Source: Echinometra lucunter | Taxonomy: Eukaryota > Echinodermata > Echinoidea > Camarodonta > Echinometridae | Direction: 5' to 3' | DNA: 64,000 bases | NCBI GenBank assembly: GCA_029962745.1 | Contig: CM057162.1 | Span: forward strand, 6,140,618-6,204,617 | Part shown: positions 43,680-56,153 of the stretch, in pieces | How the letters are laid out: every line of letters starts with the position of its first letter | How positions within the stretch are numbered: position 1 is the stretch's first letter | The notes under the pieces: generated by a model | What the model saw: only the letters and a program-made list of their open reading frames with translations | Databases searched by the model: none | What the model was told of the DNA's origin: nothing | Made by a program: the position numbers and the translations under genes

Positions 43680-46600
43680 GTATAGGCCCATATGATACAA
43701 AATGCATGTAGACCAAAAAATTATTCTAAAACAATTCACCAACAGAACAAAAATTAAATACACGTACAAGTAGTAACCCAAACACATTCAAGGGGTTTCA
43801 ACTGTTTTATGTATAAAAATGTAGTTGTTGTAGTTGCTAGGATATATTGCCCTGGTAGATGTCAGGAGTAGATTTGTTACCTGAAGGGATAATTTACTTT
43901 TTCAGCAGTGGTTAAATTTCTTTGGAAATGATTATGTGAGAAGTCGGTGCTATCGCATATAACTTATTATAGTAACTTTGCCATCGATGGTAACTTTCAT
44001 GGAATGCTTGATTTTGATTGGCTGTTGAGCAACATTACCATGGTATTTACCGTTGATGGCGAAAATAATTTGACGCAACCGCACCCTGATCTCAGTAGGT
44101 ATCTAAGAAGATACCTTTCTATAGACCAATTTCACAACGCGAGAGGGCAGCAGACTCGTCGACATACTGCGGTGGGCGCACCAACTTTTATAGGCGCACC
44201 AACTTTTAGTACACAAGTATATAGCGCGTTAATTTTACATTCGTTCGATTTTTGTCTTTTTTGACCAATATATGTAAATTTCTTTTAATATTTGCAATGA
44301 GGAATAATCAGGGAAGTTTAGGTCGCAGCTGTGTGGTGCTCAAATGCCACAAGAATTGGAGAAAGTTTAAAAATTGGAAGCTAACAGTGCGAAATTCATT
44401 CGCCTTTGACTTGTGAAGCCCGTTTGTGTGAGAATCCGTACTCCGTTCTGTGAGGAATGTGAAGGAATTCGTCGCCAGTGGGTAAAAAACATCAACAGAA
44501 AGGACTTTGAAGTCAAGAAACATTATCATTCTGTAGTTTGGCGTAAAATTTAAAGAGTGAAAACATAATTTGTAAACAAGGTAAGATTGAGGGCTCCCGT
44601 TTACTGCGGTGCATATCGGCGCAATTACAAAGTCACAAAAGTGAAAAAATAAAGTTTCCGCGAAATGTTTTATTTTGATACTAATGCAAGAGGCATATAT
44701 TCAAGCGTGTATTTGGGTAATATGAGCATATGAAACCTCTTCATGGGATTGCTGTGTCAATTTTCATGAACTGATGTAAATATTCCCATGTAACTTACGT
44801 TACCCCTGTCATTATATTTCAAAGGCTTCAAAATTGGTGAGTGTAGATTTAAACTTGCTTGATAATGAGTTTGAAGTGCGTTTCTTCTTCAAATGCAATG
44901 TTTGTAAATGTTGCCGGTGAGGTGCAGTGTTTCAATCGGTGTGTATGTGATATAGAACTGAAATGTCACTTTTTCAAAAATAAACTTCAACAATGTGCTC
45001 CCATATTTTTCAGGACATTCATCGTCTGATAAATGCTCAGCAGATGTTTTTTATGTTTACCATTACTATGATGCCCTAAAATTCTTGAGTAACATTTGTG
45101 ATCCACATATGAGACTTTGAGCCCAAAGTTATGTGCAAAACTTACTTGTACTGTAAGTTTCACATATGGTAACGTAAGTTACATGGGTCATTCTAAAATA
45201 TAAACAAATGTATTTTCACATAGTAGTGTCTTGGCAAATTTGTGTAAATCATATCATGAACTCCTAAAATATTTGTGAGATGATATAAGGTCAAAACTAA
45301 AGTTGAAATTTCTTATAATACTACATTACTGTGGGATTTGTTCCCAGGTTTGTTCCTGGAGTTTTGGACGTAAGTTTACAGTAAAATTTATGGTGATTTG
45401 GGGGATTTTAAGACAAATGGAAACACTGTGGGAATTTTTCTTATGTTATCAAGATAATTCCACTTGAAAACTGCTGTTTTCTGCCTAAAAGAATTTTTTA
45501 AAATGCGTTGTTGGAATCTTTAGTTCGATAAGAGATGGGTAACGTAAGTTTCACTAACTTTATTCTTAAGTAGTGTTCTAGGTATCTGGCATTTTTCATC
45601 TTCGTGCCGGGTCTGATATTACCCACTGATAACAAGGGGTCCGTAGAATAAAGCAGTTGTGTGGCAGAGTAGTAAATCAAACCAATTTTATCAAGGAATT
45701 CGTTAATATGCAAACAACAACAGACATACAGAAATACTAGTATTCATAAATGCAAAAACCAAGGAGGTAAATGCATATACTGCAATAAGACCAAACTCCT
45801 GCTGTAGTTTCATCCGCATTCCCCCATCTTCCTCATTCCCTCATCTTCATCACCCATCATTTTCCTTATCCTTCCATCTTCCTCATTGCCCATCTTTCTT
45901 ACCTTCTTCCCTTCCCCTCCCCCATCCCCTCACCTCGTCACTAATGAAATAAAGTATGCATCCTTGTACCCTATTACAAATATATTACCTTTGAATATAA
46001 GTGAGTAGTTTGAAGGAATTGTTTTCAGACGTGAACTATAGACGCTTTTCATAATAAACATCAGCATTCAACAATATTTGAAATTTCATTTTGAGCTCTA
46101 ACGCCTTTGGACATAGATTCAAGCAATGTAGAACAATAAAAGTTCCTCATAAATTATATAAAATTATTACAATGCTCCATAGCGGGCTAACGTTTGAAGT
46201 CCCATTCAAAAAAAAAAAGAAAAAAAAAAAGGACGTAGGTCTTAGCCTAAAATAACATCGAAAAGGGCTGCAATTTTAAAGGATCATAGTGACATTTATA
46301 TCAACCTCATATCAGTTTTGACATTAATTGTTATTTTGGTGCTAAATACCATGACAAATTAAACAAGAAGATATTTGGTTTGCCCCTTTTTATGCAAATG
46401 AGAAATCCTTGAAGGCATTTTCAATTTATGATCCTTTTGATTAAAAAAATAGTCTGAATAGGTCTTTTGAGATGTTCTTTTCTGACTTGGATAGAGGCGG
46501 GGCTTTCTGGTGGGCCATTTGAAATTGTTCTACAGATGAGACCCCAAAGATATGTGACAGCAGTCTTCTCTGTTGATTTTGATGACTCTAACCGAACGGT

Positions 46601-49600
46601 AAAAAAAAAACCAATAGCACACACCCATTATTGCAGCCATTCAGTTTTCAGTCACATATATGCCAGAAAAAAATTGCTTCCTTTTCAGCTAGCATGGTCA
46701 AGTTTTTAGAAGCCCCTTGGATTTCTGATCCAGAAAGCCTTTTATCCACCCCACATCGTTGGTGATTATTGCTTTACAAGCCTCCAAACAGTTCTGTGAC
46801 AATAATATTTTCTTATAAATCAAGCCATATCAATATGAAAACAGTATATGAAACTTACGTTAGTAACACTTGAAACCTAACACCATAATGAAAACTGACA
46901 ATATTTAGAGACTAAAATTGGTAAAAGAAAAATCAGTGTTCTAATTTCATTGGTTTATCAACTTGATTTGGGTTTGTTTCTACTCTATAAATACGAGAAA
47001 TCATTAAAGAAAATTTGAAAAATTGTTTGCTGATCAAAATTCTGAAAAGGGTATCTTTGCTTAAAAGTTACTCCCGTCCAAATAGAAAAATGAGAGACAT
47101 TGAATTATTTAAATTAATATGGTTTTCTTTTGAAAAAAATCTTGTGCATCATTGCTGAAAATGAAACATTTTCAAAGTAAAGATAACATCCACGCTCAGA
47201 CGTCCTTTAGGTTATGATGAATTTTTGAAACTTATGTTTCCAGAATTTGAAACTTACGTTACACAAATAAATGGGTTTATTTCTCGTGTACAATATGCAT
47301 GCAGGATAAAGTAATGACTGAATCTTTTCGAGGGGATTATTGACTGGATCAATATGAATCAAACAATTGGCATATTGCAATGAAACAACAAATCTCATTT
47401 TTGCGAAATTTAAACTTTTCATCATGTTCAAAGAGAGGTCTTGTGCATGTACCAGTACTTTGCATGCAACCATTATAATGAGAGTAGTCTCTGGAGTTCT
47501 CCCTGGACCATTCGCAGATGGCGCAAACACAAATTATGTCTATTAAGAAGATAATAAGTGATTAATGCAGGTATGATTTTAATGAGGGTAACGTATGTCA
47601 CATCACGTATGTTACAACGAAGGTATGAATCCTTTCATTTAGCAGTATACATTGGATTTATTTTAAATATCCCTAGGTCATGACGTTCAACTCTATTCCT
47701 CTCAACTCTACAACAATGATTCATCCCTATACATTTGTCTTTTTAAGAAATTATGGTAACGTATGTTACAACTCTTATCTCTGCCTTTTGCTCCATCTCT
47801 CCTTTTCCAGTTTATCAATTGCAAAGCTTTTAAATGTGAATGCTACCCTCTTTGGACTTGTACGTATATTCCTGTAGATCAGAAAAACAATGATATCATG
47901 CAATCTGGCACTGTAAGGCATATCTTATTGTCCAGTATGAAAGTGGTAACGTATGTTTCAGTAGATCTGGCGGCACATTTTCAATCGGTGTCCTATTTTG
48001 AAATAAAGGATAACTTTCACGATTTTATCATGTTTGATGAATTTTTCATTTCGCTTCTTCTACGTGCTTATACTTTTGTAAAAAGGTGGAAAAACACACC
48101 AAAAAGTTGCTGGCGACATGCAGTTTTAAGCCTGTTGCCCAAACTCAACTCCGTATCACTCGCTTATTAGTTTAAACCTGCCCATAAAATGATTATAGAT
48201 TTTATTCATATGTCCCTTAGCATCATATAAAGTACAACAACATTTTAGAAAAGCTTAATCTCTTCATTGGGAGGGCTGAAACACTGGCGGCACAATTTTT
48301 GGCCAATTGCGCCGAAATAGTGGTTTTGATCCTAATACGCAGTGCCAGCAGCACGGGCTTCTATGCTGCAATCGAACTTTTACTGACAAAAACTAAGTGT
48401 AAAAAGCATCGAAAGTACAAAAATACATCGTGCTTTCATCTGTCAGATATGACCATTGTCTAACCTCATCTACCCATGTATCCATGCTTTATTTTATTGA
48501 TCTAGAATAAAGTAAATGGAACAATTTCAGGGCATATCTCATATCTTACATTCGTTTTGTACACAGAGGCAATCGTGGTCAGCGCGCTTGCCCACTGCAG
48601 CTATGGCGTCGCCGTTAGAGCGCCAAATACATAAATCGGAGGTGGAATTGGTCTATATGTGGGCATGGTGGGTGAGCAGAGTTGATGGCAAGGTTTACAT
48701 TGTCCAGTGTTACTATAGTTACATACGTCATTTTAATGTAAATAATGCATTTAAATTTCCAGGAAATGAAGAAAGGCCTAGTTAAGAATAAGGTGGATGT
48801 GATTGTAAAATGTACATTTATTGATTCATATCATGAAGGGGAATTACCGGTGAAAGACGAAAAAAAAATCGAGCAGCATTCCCAAATCATTCTGTAAAGG
48901 TATGGCTAATGTAAAGAAGAGAGTGAATGATATCAAGACCATAATATTCATTTCATATGTCATTCTAGGTAGCTAACACATTTTAGTGCAAGTTCCACGA
49001 TAGGACTGTAGGGAATGGTGAATAGAGGAAACATCATGAAGTTCTGTTTCGTTTATCCGGCTTTCAATTATACCGATACCTCTATCAACCGAACACAATC
49101 TCGCATTGTAGAAAATATACTCACTTCCCGACTTAAAGAAGACCGGATATCACTCAACTCCTACCTAAACTGAGCCCTTTTCCCGTTATTTGCATTATGC
49201 ATACTGCTAACAAAAGCAGATCTCCTTCTCCGGGCCAAATGGCTCCAAGGGGACAATACCATTGTGCACTTTTCGATCAGGACAACTACCCTACTCTCCT
49301 GTGACTTTCAAACCCCGCTAAAGATATCCTAAAACAAATAATTCAACAACAAAACAAACACAAAAACCAGGAAAAAAACAGAACACATTCAAGGGGTTCA
49401 TATTTCAATTGTTTTATGTGTATGAAGGTAGTTGTTGTAGCTGCTAGGGTATAGCCACTGTTAGCATGGTTAGATGTCAGGAGTAGATTGAAAGGTTATT
49501 GTTATCGTTACTTTTTCAGCAATGGCTTGAATTTCTTGGGGAATGAACTGTTTATTTGTATTCTTTGGAACTCATTTATTACTTTATTTTTAAAAAAAAT

Positions 49601-49731
49601 CCACCCAACTTGCTCAGCGTTAACTACATTGCATGATCAGGAGAGGGTGTGTGTAGCTTGGACGAGTAGATTCATTCAGTCTTCGATGTATTGCCACATT
49701 GCGATGTTTATATGAATTGATTTCTTTGTAG
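43680..49731. other. Long intron with dispersed GTAACGTAAGTTAC-like motifs; no exon recognised
   Basis: About 6 kb of AT-rich DNA between LRR exons 15 and 16. Near-palindromic sequences 'gtaacgtaagttac' or 'gaaacttacgttac' recur at about 44788, 45169, 45539, 46851, 47249, 47588, 47756 and 47944. A CT-rich tract lies at 45820-45940. From about 48930 the normal LRR-intron sequence returns in a diverged form. Short frames at 47763 and 48516 have no recognisable domain. Confidence 0.6.
43955..44060. repeat. MITE-like fragment, related to 54038-54205
   Basis: 'tattatagtaactttgccat', 'gattggctgttgagcaacat' and 'taccatggtatttacc' resemble blocks near 54090-54160 ('ttataatagccaatcagg', 'ttgccatggtagttacc'). 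Probably the same family of small element. Confidence 0.5.
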
Positions 49732-49917
49732 ATCACCAAACTCTGTCTTGAGCATAAATCGGATTATATGGGATTCAGGGAGCTGTCCCCCTCAGCATCA
49801 CGTGACTTAGCAGAAGCTCTTTTTTCCATGCCTGTTCTGAATGATTTAACATTGAACAGCATTTGTCCACATTATGACTTCCACACCGCTATCGAAGAAA
49901 GGGCATCGCTTGCCAAG
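49732..49917 (+). CDS. NLR exon 16: last leucine-rich repeat exon
   Basis: 62 codons, phase 0-0, acceptor ttctttgtag, donor GCCAAG|gtaggc. It reads ITKLCLEHKSDYMGFRELSP, then SRDLAEALFSMPVLNDLTL and EERASLAK. The second half is the most diverged of the array, as expected for an older capping unit. The first half is nearly identical to the exon at 23087, which marks it as donor or recipient of a conversion tract. Confidence 0.9.
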
Positions 49918-50410
49918 GTAGGCTTGTACTATGACATACAGAGCAATGAAAAATGAGTTTCATCCGTGAAGAGTCGTTTTACAGCTCTAGCTAACATGCA
50001 AGTAACTTTTCAATTGCTATAACTTTTAAATTAATTGAAATGTAATATTCTTGGATCTTACGAAGGTAGACTTCTGGAAATGATAAAGTTATAATAAATG
50101 CTTTGCTTATTGGAATTGGATAACCTCTGTATTATGTCAGTGGAATTAAATGAAAGAATTCAGTAGTCAGTGGCATAAGCTCGTGTTCTAGACAAAGATT
50201 TGTTCAGTTGTAATTTAAATTTACTTAAAGCGTTGATTTTGTTTAATTTGGAATGCTGACCCTGTAGTTGCATTTTTTCCCTCTCATAATTATGTAACTA
50301 ATTTTCCTCCGAATTATGAACAATACAATCGGTTTGAATGACTTTCGTCATTATGACAGTTATGATATTATCTGATTATTATCATGTTTATGATTTACTG
50401 CATATTTAAG

Positions 50411-50508
50411 GAACCCTTCCCTCAAGTGACCGAGGGACGCTTTAGGCTCAATGGAGTCACTCAACGGGACATACAGTCATTACTGAACTCATTCAAGGAG
50501 ATGCTAGG
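50411..50508 (+). CDS. NLR exon 17: linker after the LRRs
   Basis: 98 nt, phase 0 in, phase 2 out, donor CTAGG|gtaagt. It reads EPFPQVTEGRFRLNGVTQRD then IQSLLNSFKEMLG, amphipathic and helical in look. The acceptor (gcatatttaag) has a weak pyrimidine tract, but the frame and phase fit both neighbours. No named domain; possibly the LRR cap. Confidence 0.7.
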
Positions 50509-50562
50509 GTAAGTATTCTTTAAAAAAATAATAATAATGGGATATAGATGGGAATATTTTAA

Positions 50563-52279
50563 TATAGGTTTTCCCGGTCAATTTCATACTTTTTCCATTC
50601 CATTTCATGAACGTGCATTATTTCACGCGACGCACGCCCGCGAAGACATTCGGGCTTTCAAATCCGAATCCGATCGATCAATTTCATTTATGGGCGCTCT
50701 TATTTCCTTTCCGTAAATCAAATTCACGCATGAGCGTTGAATTTCCAAATTATGCGAGCATTGTATTTCCTACCCTGCCCATTCAAATTCACCTTGTAGT
50801 CACGATGACGCTGTTTGGGGCGTTCAATTTCATTTTCAGGCGATCAATTTCCTACTTCTTGCACTCAATAATATTTAGTGGAGAATATAAAAAGGGGGTT
50901 ATAAGAGGGAGATGGGGACGAGTGTTGGTTGTTTCTGATAAACGAGCACACTCCGAAAAAGAATTAGTCAAAATAGTTATTGTGTTGGTGCATATTGTCC
51001 GACCACAATTTTGGTGAAGATTGACCAATATGATGGTCATAATTACCCAATTATTTGTTGAAAATTAATGTACCAAAATTTTGGTTGATTTTGACTAATT
51101 TTTGGTCAGACACAAATTCACCAACACATTGGTTATTTTGACCAATCCCTTTTTAGAATATACACATTCTACCTGCACATCCCTCACCCCTTACACGCAC
51201 ACACACACACAAGAAAAAAAATTCCCATTTTCGTCGACTTCTAGTATGCTTATTGTTTTTTTTTTAGGGTTCTATTGTTCTAAAATTGTATCCACTTTAA
51301 TACAATGATATCCATAATTATCATGGATGATATGAATATACAAAGATAGGAAGAAAACTCCTATGAGAGTTATAGTGTTCAGTTTCAAATTGTCGACCTT
51401 TATTTAGATCATCTTCAGGAACTGAGCTAAAAACTGAACAAGAACTGTTTTTGTATACACTGATACAATTAGATAAGAAGGCATCAAAATGTTCAGTTTT
51501 ACCTCAGTTTCTGAAGACGATCTAATCAAAGGTCGAAAATTTGAAACTCAACACTATCATGACTATGACTCTCATTGAAGTTTCCTTCCTATCTTTGTAT
51601 ATTTACAAATGAATGATATCATGTCCTTATATGTTCATGTATACTTCAATACTTTAACAGCATAACGACATAATTTCTAAATTACACTCCTTGATGACGC
51701 GCCACCCATAAAAAGACAAGATCACAACACTAACCACTTAGCGTCAATTAAAAAATCAACACACAACATGATCTCAAAATCTCTCATGTGGAAGCCTAAA
51801 TAAACAGCAATATGAAATGTTTATAATTTCCATGTTACCAGTTTCAGTGAAAGCATTTATGGCATAAACCTAAAATATTGGACTAAGCATGATAACATTA
51901 TGACAAATGTCTTGCCAAAGCAACCCAATTTGTTCAAAACTAAGTGAAAAACACCCACTCTGACCCCAAGCTAACTAAATGCAATAAATCTTTTAAATTG
52001 AATGCACTTATCTGGAACTTGGTTGCCTTTTCACGAGTATGAATGACCAAGGAGATTCGGTCGCCGGCTTGAATTTGATTGCCCATTTATCAAAAAGCAT
52101 GCTCTTACTTTGAATTTGAATGACCCAAATGAACAATTGATTGCTCGGATAGTGAATCTGAATGACCGAATTTGAATTTGAAAGCCGCTTCAGAGCTGCG
52201 AGTGTGAAATGCGGGAAAATGAATGCTCGGAATATGAACTTGAATGACAAAATCATGAAATTGACCAGGAAAACCTATA
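50563..52279. mobile_element. Foldback/MITE-like element with TIR tataggttttcc-ggtcaatttcat
   Basis: The left end 'tataggttttcccggtcaatttcat' and the right end at 52254-52279 are inverted with one or two mismatches. The subterminal regions on both sides are rich in inverted 'attcaaattc'-type motifs (near 50660-50790 and 52100-52240). It lies within an NLR intron and has no transposase frame. The 136-codon frame at 50607 inside the left arm is not thought to be a gene. Confidence 0.75.
51335..51604. repeat. Nested inverted repeat with arms of about 105-115 bp
   Basis: 'aatatacaaagataggaag' at 51335 pairs with 'cttcctatctttgtatattt' ending at 51604. Inner parts pair through 'agtttcaaat' / 'atttgaaact' and 'cgacctttatttagatc' / 'gatctaatcaaaggtcg'. 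The spacer is about 48 bp. It sits in the middle of the 50563-52279 element and may be an independent insertion. Confidence 0.85.
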
Positions 52280-52439
52280 ACATAAAGACAAACAAACAAA
52301 CGTATACATATATACTGGCATTTCTTTTAACTTTCTATCCCTACATCAATATAATTTCATTTATTCCTGTAGGCCCTGCTTCATCTTTAGGAAGCCTGCG
52401 CTAAATTGATCATGACCATGATGACTCATATTAATCATA

Positions 52440-52715
52440 GCCTCATGTTTCATACTTTTATAGGTTCCTTAATCTGTCGCAAAAACATTTTCGACTCTAC
52501 AAACATTACTTTTTAGTGGATCCTCCATTTCTATAACAGCTTATTCTGTATATTCTTCTGTAGATTGACTTTGTTTCATATTTCAAATTTGAGAATGTAT
52601 TATGCTATTGTCTGAAAAAATTATGTATAGTTATGTATGTTTGATTGTTTTTCAATTTTTTTTTATTTGTTTTTTAATGAAAAATTAAACTCTTGAACTC
52701 TTGAACTCTTGACCG
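52440..52715 (+). mobile_element. Possible LINE 3' end with (TTGAACTC)n tail
   Basis: An AT-rich untranslated-looking stretch ends in three tandem copies of 'ttgaactc' (52690-52711). Short tandem repeats of this kind terminate many CR1/L2-like LINEs. No coding part is present, so the call rests on the tail only. Confidence 0.4.
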
Positions 52716-53772
52716 TGCCAACCGTCTTTTACCGTTTACATATGATTATGATATAAGATAATACTAGCATTATAGCCCAAGCGATGGGAAAATACATGTA
52801 GGTCTACGAAAAGCTCACAAAATAATAACCGATATAAAGGGTCAACAAATTATACAGGCCATGCGATTCAAAATCGATTGAAATGAGCGATTCTAAAAGA
52901 AGTAAAACGCTAAAGAGGGCAAGGTGCACTTATTATAAAAGGATAATATGATAAAGCGATAATATCAAAACAAAAAACCTCTCCAAAGTTTGTAAAATGA
53001 AGTTTGCTCGATCATATCTCTCTTCTCAAGGCATATTCTTCATGTTCTTCGCTTTGTTCAGTAAAATTAGCAAGGTGTCCTTATTCTATTTCCCGTTGAC
53101 TATACAGGAACCAGATGGTCGGTGTATTAAAGTATTGCGAGCTTGAGAATTAATCGGGGTTAAAATGATACCATTAAAATTTTGCAATCATGGAATAGGT
53201 AGTACTTCAGAAAAGGGGCAGCAGAGCACTGCTCTTTCTTTGACATAGGAGCATGCGAGTTTTGTTACTTCTAAATAACCTAAAAATGAAATGAAATGTC
53301 AGGCAAGATTCATTACTGTTTGGTAATCAATTTTTCCGTAGCATTGTGGCTTGGTTTACATTTAATGTTGAAAATGACACTGGCATTACCGAAGCTTGAG
53401 TTCTCAAAAAAAATGTAATGCGGTTTGGACCATGTCCCTGGTGGTGTCAAAGACAGACCAAGGACCGGGTGTCCCCCGAAAATCTACTGAGCAAACAGTG
53501 CTCTTCATCAACCTCCTAACGTCTTGAAATCCCTGCAGCTCTACTCGACATCTATAGGCATAATCTGTCAGACAATACCAAAGCATTTTGCAACTTTTTC
53601 ACTTTTGACACTGCCCCAAATTATTCCATGAAAAAAAATCAACACACATTGCAAATTGCAAATGGAGTATTCTATCATTTTTAATGAGCGATAAACATGA
53701 TAGCGATGATTATGTCATGACAAAACTGATTTAATCGATCCTGCATGAGTTACCAAACTTGTTTGTTTGTAG

Positions 53773-53843
53773 GCTTTGGTTTATAAGGCAGAAGCCCCAA
53801 GGTGGATTAAAGTACAACACAAACATGATAGAAAGTTCTAACG
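53773..53843 (+). CDS. NLR exon 18: short linker exon
   Basis: 71 nt, phase 2 in, phase 1 out, acceptor tttgtttgtag, donor AACG|gtgagc. It reads GLWFIRQKPQGGLKYNTNMI then ESSN. Only this frame is open, and it joins exon 17 without a break. No domain recognised. Confidence 0.7.
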
Positions 53844-54037
53844 GTGAGCCAAGACATGCATTTCTGTAAGTCTTGTAAGACCTCGTTTTTGTGGCTCTGA
53901 TTCTTAACATTCTGTTTTATTTCGAACTAAAGTCCATCAAGAAATGAAAGCTTGTCTCTTATTGCAGGTCGTTGATTAAAAAGTATTGAAACACTCCGCG
54001 ACTGGGTGATGAAAGTTACAGGAAATGATACTTCAGA

Positions 54038-54205
54038 TCCCCATTCCATAAAAAAGTAGTTATAATAGCAACTGTTGCTGAAATGGCAACTTTCATTATA
54101 ATAGCCAATCAGGAAGCAGAACTCTCATTGCTAATGTTGCCATGGTAGTTACCATTCCAGCAGGAGTTACTATCATAGCAACTTTTTATGAAACACGGCC
54201 CTGAA
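54038..54205. repeat. Small MITE-like inverted-repeat element
   Basis: 'cccattccataaaaaagt' and 'actttttatgaaacacggcc' form imperfect inverted ends around internal 'atagcaac' / 'gttgcta' pairs. Elements of this style are common in deuterostome introns. The boundaries are approximate. Confidence 0.55.
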
Positions 54206-54573
54206 GTCAATCTTGGAACATTTAAGTTAACATTAGTTACAGCAGGTATAGACTTATTATAGCATCAATACTCATTTACACCAAATAATGCAATAATGAT
54301 ATTTCTCTTTAAAAATTGTTTCACTGACCAATACAAAAATTCAAAAAGTAGACTGTTATAATATGAGTTCTTCTTTCTCTAAATTCAAACGAGTAAAATT
54401 TCTGGGTAACATGTAAACATGTTTGTAATGTATACCTTAAATAGTTCATATGCTATGGAAGGTAAAGTTTCACTCGCCTCTTGACTCGGAGCTGCCGAAC
54501 TCGACCACATCACTGATATCTGGGCTAATTTAGAATCATACTTTTCTTTTAAGGACGTACTCAAGCAGGGCAG

Positions 54574-54888
54574 AAGAGGAAAAGGGTGGCATTGAGTCAG
54601 GTGACGAGGAAAAGGCTGATTCCTATTTCGGCAATGAGGCAGATGAAGAGAACAATGCAAGCCATAAAGGAGATGTACATGTGGTTGAAGATAATCCTGA
54701 AGAGAGAAATATTGAACAGAGTGAAGAGAAGTGTGATGACGTCAGAGATGATGAAGAAAGCAAGACGAGCTATGAAGGAGATGAGGTTGAAGATGATCCT
54801 GAGGAGCATGAAGAGAGATATCCTGAACAGAGTGAAGAGAAGATTGATGACGTCAGAGAAGATGAAGAGAGCACAGAATACATGAAGG
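54574..54888 (+). CDS. NLR exon 19: acidic, internally repeated exon
   Basis: Encodes about 105 residues very rich in Glu and Asp (EEEKGGIESGDEEKADSYFG to EDEESTEYMKG), likely disordered. Two copies of a unit of about 30 residues are visible (EQSEEKCDDVRDDEES and EQSEEKIDDVREDEES). The strongest acceptor, cttttcttttaag ending at 54553, would put this frame one base out of phase with exon 18. The acceptor agggcag ending at 54573 fits (phase 1), and I used it. The end ATGAAGG|gtaagt is phase 1 and fits the ZU5 exon. An unseen small exon upstream could also explain the mismatch. Confidence 0.7.
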
Positions 54889-55783
54889 GTAAGTGGATTT
54901 TGGGGGGTTGTTGTTAATAAACGTACTAAAATGGTATTTGAAAACGTTTTCCGAAAGGTAGTGTGATACGTTGTTACTACCATGATTACCAATTATTGTT
55001 TTCTCCCCGGTGTTGTCACTCTGTATTGACTTCGTGTCACGCATGATCGTTCGAAATTTCGCGTAGTCTAACTTGAAGGGGTCTTTTTTGAGCATGTTCG
55101 CGATTTCGAAAAAAAATGGCCGTTTTCACGAGTTTGTACTCGAAATTTTAAACAGTGCTGTTTTTATGCTTGTAGACCACTACTCGAAACTGAAAAAAGG
55201 GTATTTTTCCTGGTCCTTGTTTGCAAAAAGTATACTTGGAATGCGAAAAATAGGGTGTCATAATGAAAATATTCACTGGGACTAGTTCTAACAAAAGATA
55301 TTAAATGCGAGTAGAACAATTATAGCATAGATAAAAGGACAAGATGCAAACCGATCTGCTTTCAGAAAGATAGTACATGTATTATAACCTCATAGGCTCG
55401 GATACTTAAAATGCGAGCGAGCGCTGAAAGCCTTTTCATTTTCCTTTTTTTTTTTATTGTTTCTTTACTCTTTATTCTCTTTGTCTTGTCTTTACTTTTG
55501 TTTGTTTTTCGGGGATTACATGGAGCCTATGAAATTTTTCATGTTTTTCAGGGTGAATTATTGGGGGATGATTGTACAGGCCATCCCCCCTGACCAAAAT
55601 ATTTGGGGGGATATGCCCCCTCCCGGGATCGACAACCATGATGGTTACACCTTTGAATATAGAGTGACAACACCGGGGTTTTCTCATACACAAGGCTGTG
55701 TGGTCATCCGTTACTTGTTTTCTGAATACCCTCTCAATCTGTTTGTTTACCCCCATCCCCAAAAGATGATGATGATGATGATG

Positions 55784-55838
<55 letters not shown>

Positions 55839-56153
55839 TAATAATAATAATAATAATAATAATACATGAATAGATAAAAACATAAATTGATAAATAAAAC
55901 ATTGTGCCTGAGGGGCAGGTATATGTAATACATTTCCACTTTAGAAACATTACCGGAGAAATTAAGTCATGGCATACGAAGTTGAGGGTCTCCTTGAGTT
56001 GAATGAATTTCTTTGACTATAATAAGGAGGCCTAAACTCTCACGCACATCAGTCAAGAGACTACACAAGACTTCATACAAAGCTCGATTTAGTGCATAGT
56101 AATCATTTTTGTTCTATTCAAGTGAACTATCACACTGTGATATTTCCCTCTAG
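54889..56153. other. Intron with repeat debris
   Basis: Contains a C/G-run repeat piece around 55560-55630, similar in style to the poly(G) element at 25132, and a (GAT)n(AAT)n microsatellite at 55767-55864. No exon seen. Confidence 0.6.
55767..55864. repeat. (GAT)n(AAT)n microsatellite
   Basis: Pure trinucleotide tract; frames across it read poly-Ile or poly-Tyr. Confidence 0.97.

Noticed and set aside
50607..51017. 136-codon frame starting MNVHYFTRRTPAKTF
   Set aside because: It falls in the arm of a foldback element, shows no domain, and the inverted arm does not preserve it.
54586..54885. Lys/Arg/Met-rich plus-strand frame over the acidic exon
   Set aside because: It is the +1 shadow of the Glu/Asp-rich frame. 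Only the acidic frame joins the ZU5 exon in phase.
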